A program made the position numbers and the translations under genes. A stretch of 64,000 nucleotides of DNA, from NCBI RefSeq assembly GCF_002245655.1, contig NZ_NOIH01000003.1, forward strand, positions 744,001-808,000, in the 5' to 3' direction. Shown here piece after piece: positions 62,500-64,000 of the stretch. Numbering within the stretch: the first letter of the stretch is position 1; each line of letters begins with the position of its first letter. Origin of the DNA: Thauera propionica (GTDB taxonomy: Bacteria > Pseudomonadota > Gammaproteobacteria > Burkholderiales > Rhodocyclaceae). Under the pieces are notes generated by a model. It saw only the letters and a program-made list of their open reading frames with translations. It searched no databases and was not told the origin of the DNA.

Positions 62500-62875
62500 T
62501 GGGGGTATTTGTGGCAGGGCTCAGGCGTGCGGACGCACCTGCGGGCCCGCAGTTGCGGCGCGCATGGGTGTGGGCGACAGGTGTTCAGCGCACACGGCAA
62601 CGCACGTGCGCGGGGATCGCATCAGGGAAATGGCGCGTGCACGAGAGACACGCGCAGGCAGACGGCCGACGGACAGTGCCGCCGACGGCGGGGGCGGGCA
62701 AGATCGCCCCGGCGAGTCGGCATCCGCATCGGGCGAGGATTCATCCTCGGCGCGGACCGGCTCGTTGGTGTTCGACAGGGAGCAACGACTCATAGCGCGG
62801 AGTCATCTTTTCTGACCCCGCCCGACCCTTGATTTGTTTGAGGAAAAATAATCATGCCGCAAGCGCCCGGAATTG
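62500..62875. other. 376-base GC-rich gap, no supported gene
   Basis: Between two minus-strand genes. A 90-codon frame at 62521-62793 (minus) exists but has no good ribosome site and reads as low-complexity Arg/Ala/Pro sequence. I see no terminator with a T-tract and no riboswitch that I recognise. Confidence 0.55.
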
Positions 62876-64000
62876 TCACCTTTCGTTGCCGGGCTTGCCC
62901 TCGTCCTCGAGCGCGAAAACACCGAGTCCGTGCTCGGCCAGGCGCACGGTGCTCGGTCCGCGGTGACCGGGGATCGCAAGCCGGGCCTCGCCCATCGACA
63001 CGACCACGCCCTCGTGCAGAGCCTGTTCCGCGTTGACGCGTGCCTGCTTCGCCAGGGCGAGCAGGTAACGCATTTCGTCCTCGTTTTCGCGCAGGGATTC
63101 GACTTCGAATGAAAGGTTCGTCGCGGTCTGCTCGGCCCGATCGCGCAGCTCGGCCGGGATGCGGCCGGGCTGACGGTCTGACAGCGTGAGGACCTTGCCG
63201 ATCTCAAGCAGTTGGCTTTCCTTGCCGTCACGCAGCTGCACCATGTCCTGCAAGGCGCGCGACAGCGCGCTGTCAGTCCCGATCTCGAGTTCGGTGCGGA
63301 TGCGGTTCGGGGCGCCGATCACTCGCGCGTGGATCGACAGGGTGGCGCGCAGCGTGCCGCCGATGACATGACCGCGGCGCGTGTTGCCGACGCGGATGTG
63401 GTTTCTTGCGTGCAACTCGCACTGCATGGCGAGATCGTCGATGAAGATCGAGTCGCCGGCCTCGATGCGGGCCTGTTGGGCATAGGTCGCCGAGAAGCTC
63501 CCGTCGCAGCGGATGCGGTGCTTGCCCGGATTCTTCTTGCCGACGGCACCGAGCACGCCGTTCTTGACCACGATGTTGCCGCGCGCCTCCACCGTCGCCG
63601 GCTCGACTACGCCGCCGATCTCGATGTCGCCGCTGGCTTCGATGCGCATGCCGGCCTTGACGTCGCCACGCACCTTGACCGTGCCGTCGAACACGATGTT
63701 GCCGGTCGTCATGTTGACGGTGTCGACCGTGTAGATCGGTTCCACCATCATCCCGCCGCGCACCTGCACCGGCTGGCCATCGCTGGCCGCCACCAGCAGG
63801 TCGGGGTCGTCGGCATGCGGACGCACGCCGCGCAGGCCGCTGGCGAAACGCTGGTCCCGGCCGGGCTGCGGTGCGATCGCGCGGCCGGTCACGTCGAGCC
63901 CGGGCGTGCCGGTGGTGGGCGGGTGGCGCCGCATCAGCGCGTCGCCTTCATGCACCACCTGGACCTCGCCGAGGTCGCGGTAGTCGGTGCGGCCGCTGGG
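62876..64000 (-). CDS. FapA-like (DUF342) protein, C-terminal part (runs off right edge)
   Basis: The open frame continues past 64000, so the N-terminus is missing. The visible 374 residues open with DYRDLGEVQVVHEGDALMRR and HPPTTGTPGLDVTGR, the DUF342 N-terminal border, then a beta-helix of short hexad-like repeats (TGNIVFDGTVKVRGDVKAGM, VEPATVEARGNIVVKNGVLG), and a coiled-coil C-terminus. FapA family proteins are cytosolic polymer-forming or regulatory proteins of unclear function. The stop is at 62876. Confidence 0.85.
   Translation of the reverse strand, partial: PSGRTDYRDLGEVQVVHEGDALMRRHPPTTGTPGLDVTGRAIAPQPGRDQRFASGLRGVRPHADDPDLLVAASDGQPVQVRGGMMVEPIYTVDTVNMTTGNIVFDGTVKVRGDVKAGMRIEASGDIEIGGVVEPATVEARGNIVVKNGVLGAVGKKNPGKHRIRCDGSFSATYAQQARIEAGDSIFIDDLAMQCELHARNHIRVGNTRRGHVIGGTLRATLSIHARVIGAPNRIRTELEIGTDSALSRALQDMVQLRDGKESQLLEIGKVLTLSDRQPGRIPAELRDRAEQTATNLSFEVESLRENEDEMRYLLALAKQARVNAEQALHEGVVVSMGEARLAIPGHRGPSTVRLAEHGLGVFALEDEGKPGNER

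Noticed and set aside
62521..62793. 90-codon minus-strand frame upstream of the CorC-like gene
   Set aside because: No ribosome site, low-complexity composition, no signal or domain. Kept only as a remark on the gap.

Overview
The window is high-GC bacterial chromosome. It most resembles a betaproteobacterium of the Thauera/Azoarcus type (Rhodocyclales); this is inferred from gene content and order, not from a database search. Supporting signs are the def/fmt, LysM, dprA, smg, topB order, an Arg32-type elongation factor P beside its rhamnosyltransferase EarP, a double-length UvrA, cytochrome c', and an anaerobic-type cobalamin operon behind a cobalamin riboswitch.

Layout. 1-7.3 kb: housekeeping genes (fmt fragment, def, LysM protein, dprA, smg, topB) and oxyR. 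7.5-14.4 kb: a TonB-dependent receptor broken by an in-frame stop, a Do/DegQ protease, a chemoreceptor with a periplasmic CXXCH motif, cytochrome c' and a cytochrome b561-type protein. 14.5-23.9 kb (all minus strand): double UvrA, a redoxin-DsbD-like membrane protein, an alanine-rich lipoprotein, efp and earP. 23.9-30.2 kb: two AT-rich gaps carrying perfect DnaA-box words, a frameshifted lipoprotein gene, rsuA, an SRPBCC protein, rdgC, nfeD plus an SPFH protein, and hemG. 30.2-33.3 kb: prfC and chrA.

33,328-37,948 is a complete mercury-resistance transposon of the ISL3 family. It has 23-bp terminal inverted repeats matching at 20 positions, a perfect 8-bp target duplication (AATAGAAA), merR-merTPA as passengers, a transposase at the right end, and a second copy of the end motif inside each terminus. 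It landed in the T-tract of the terminator downstream of a small glycine-zipper lipoprotein gene.

38.5-41.7 kb: glycerate kinase and two tandem AEC transporters. 41.7-50.8 kb: a tightly overlapping cobalamin operon on the minus strand, in the order riboswitch, cbiM-like, cobM, cbiX, cobH, cbiD, cobL, cobI, cbiG, cobE, cobJ. 50.9-58.7 kb: an accessory pair made of a GH19-SH3 muralytic enzyme with an extra C-terminal domain and a 1,997-residue protein with two serine-hydrolase domains and a CHAT caspase-like domain. This pair is the best candidate here for an undescribed system. 58.7-64 kb: a polysaccharide pyruvyl transferase-like gene, a small membrane protein, tpx, a CorC/HlyC-type membrane protein, and a FapA-like (DUF342) gene running off the right edge.
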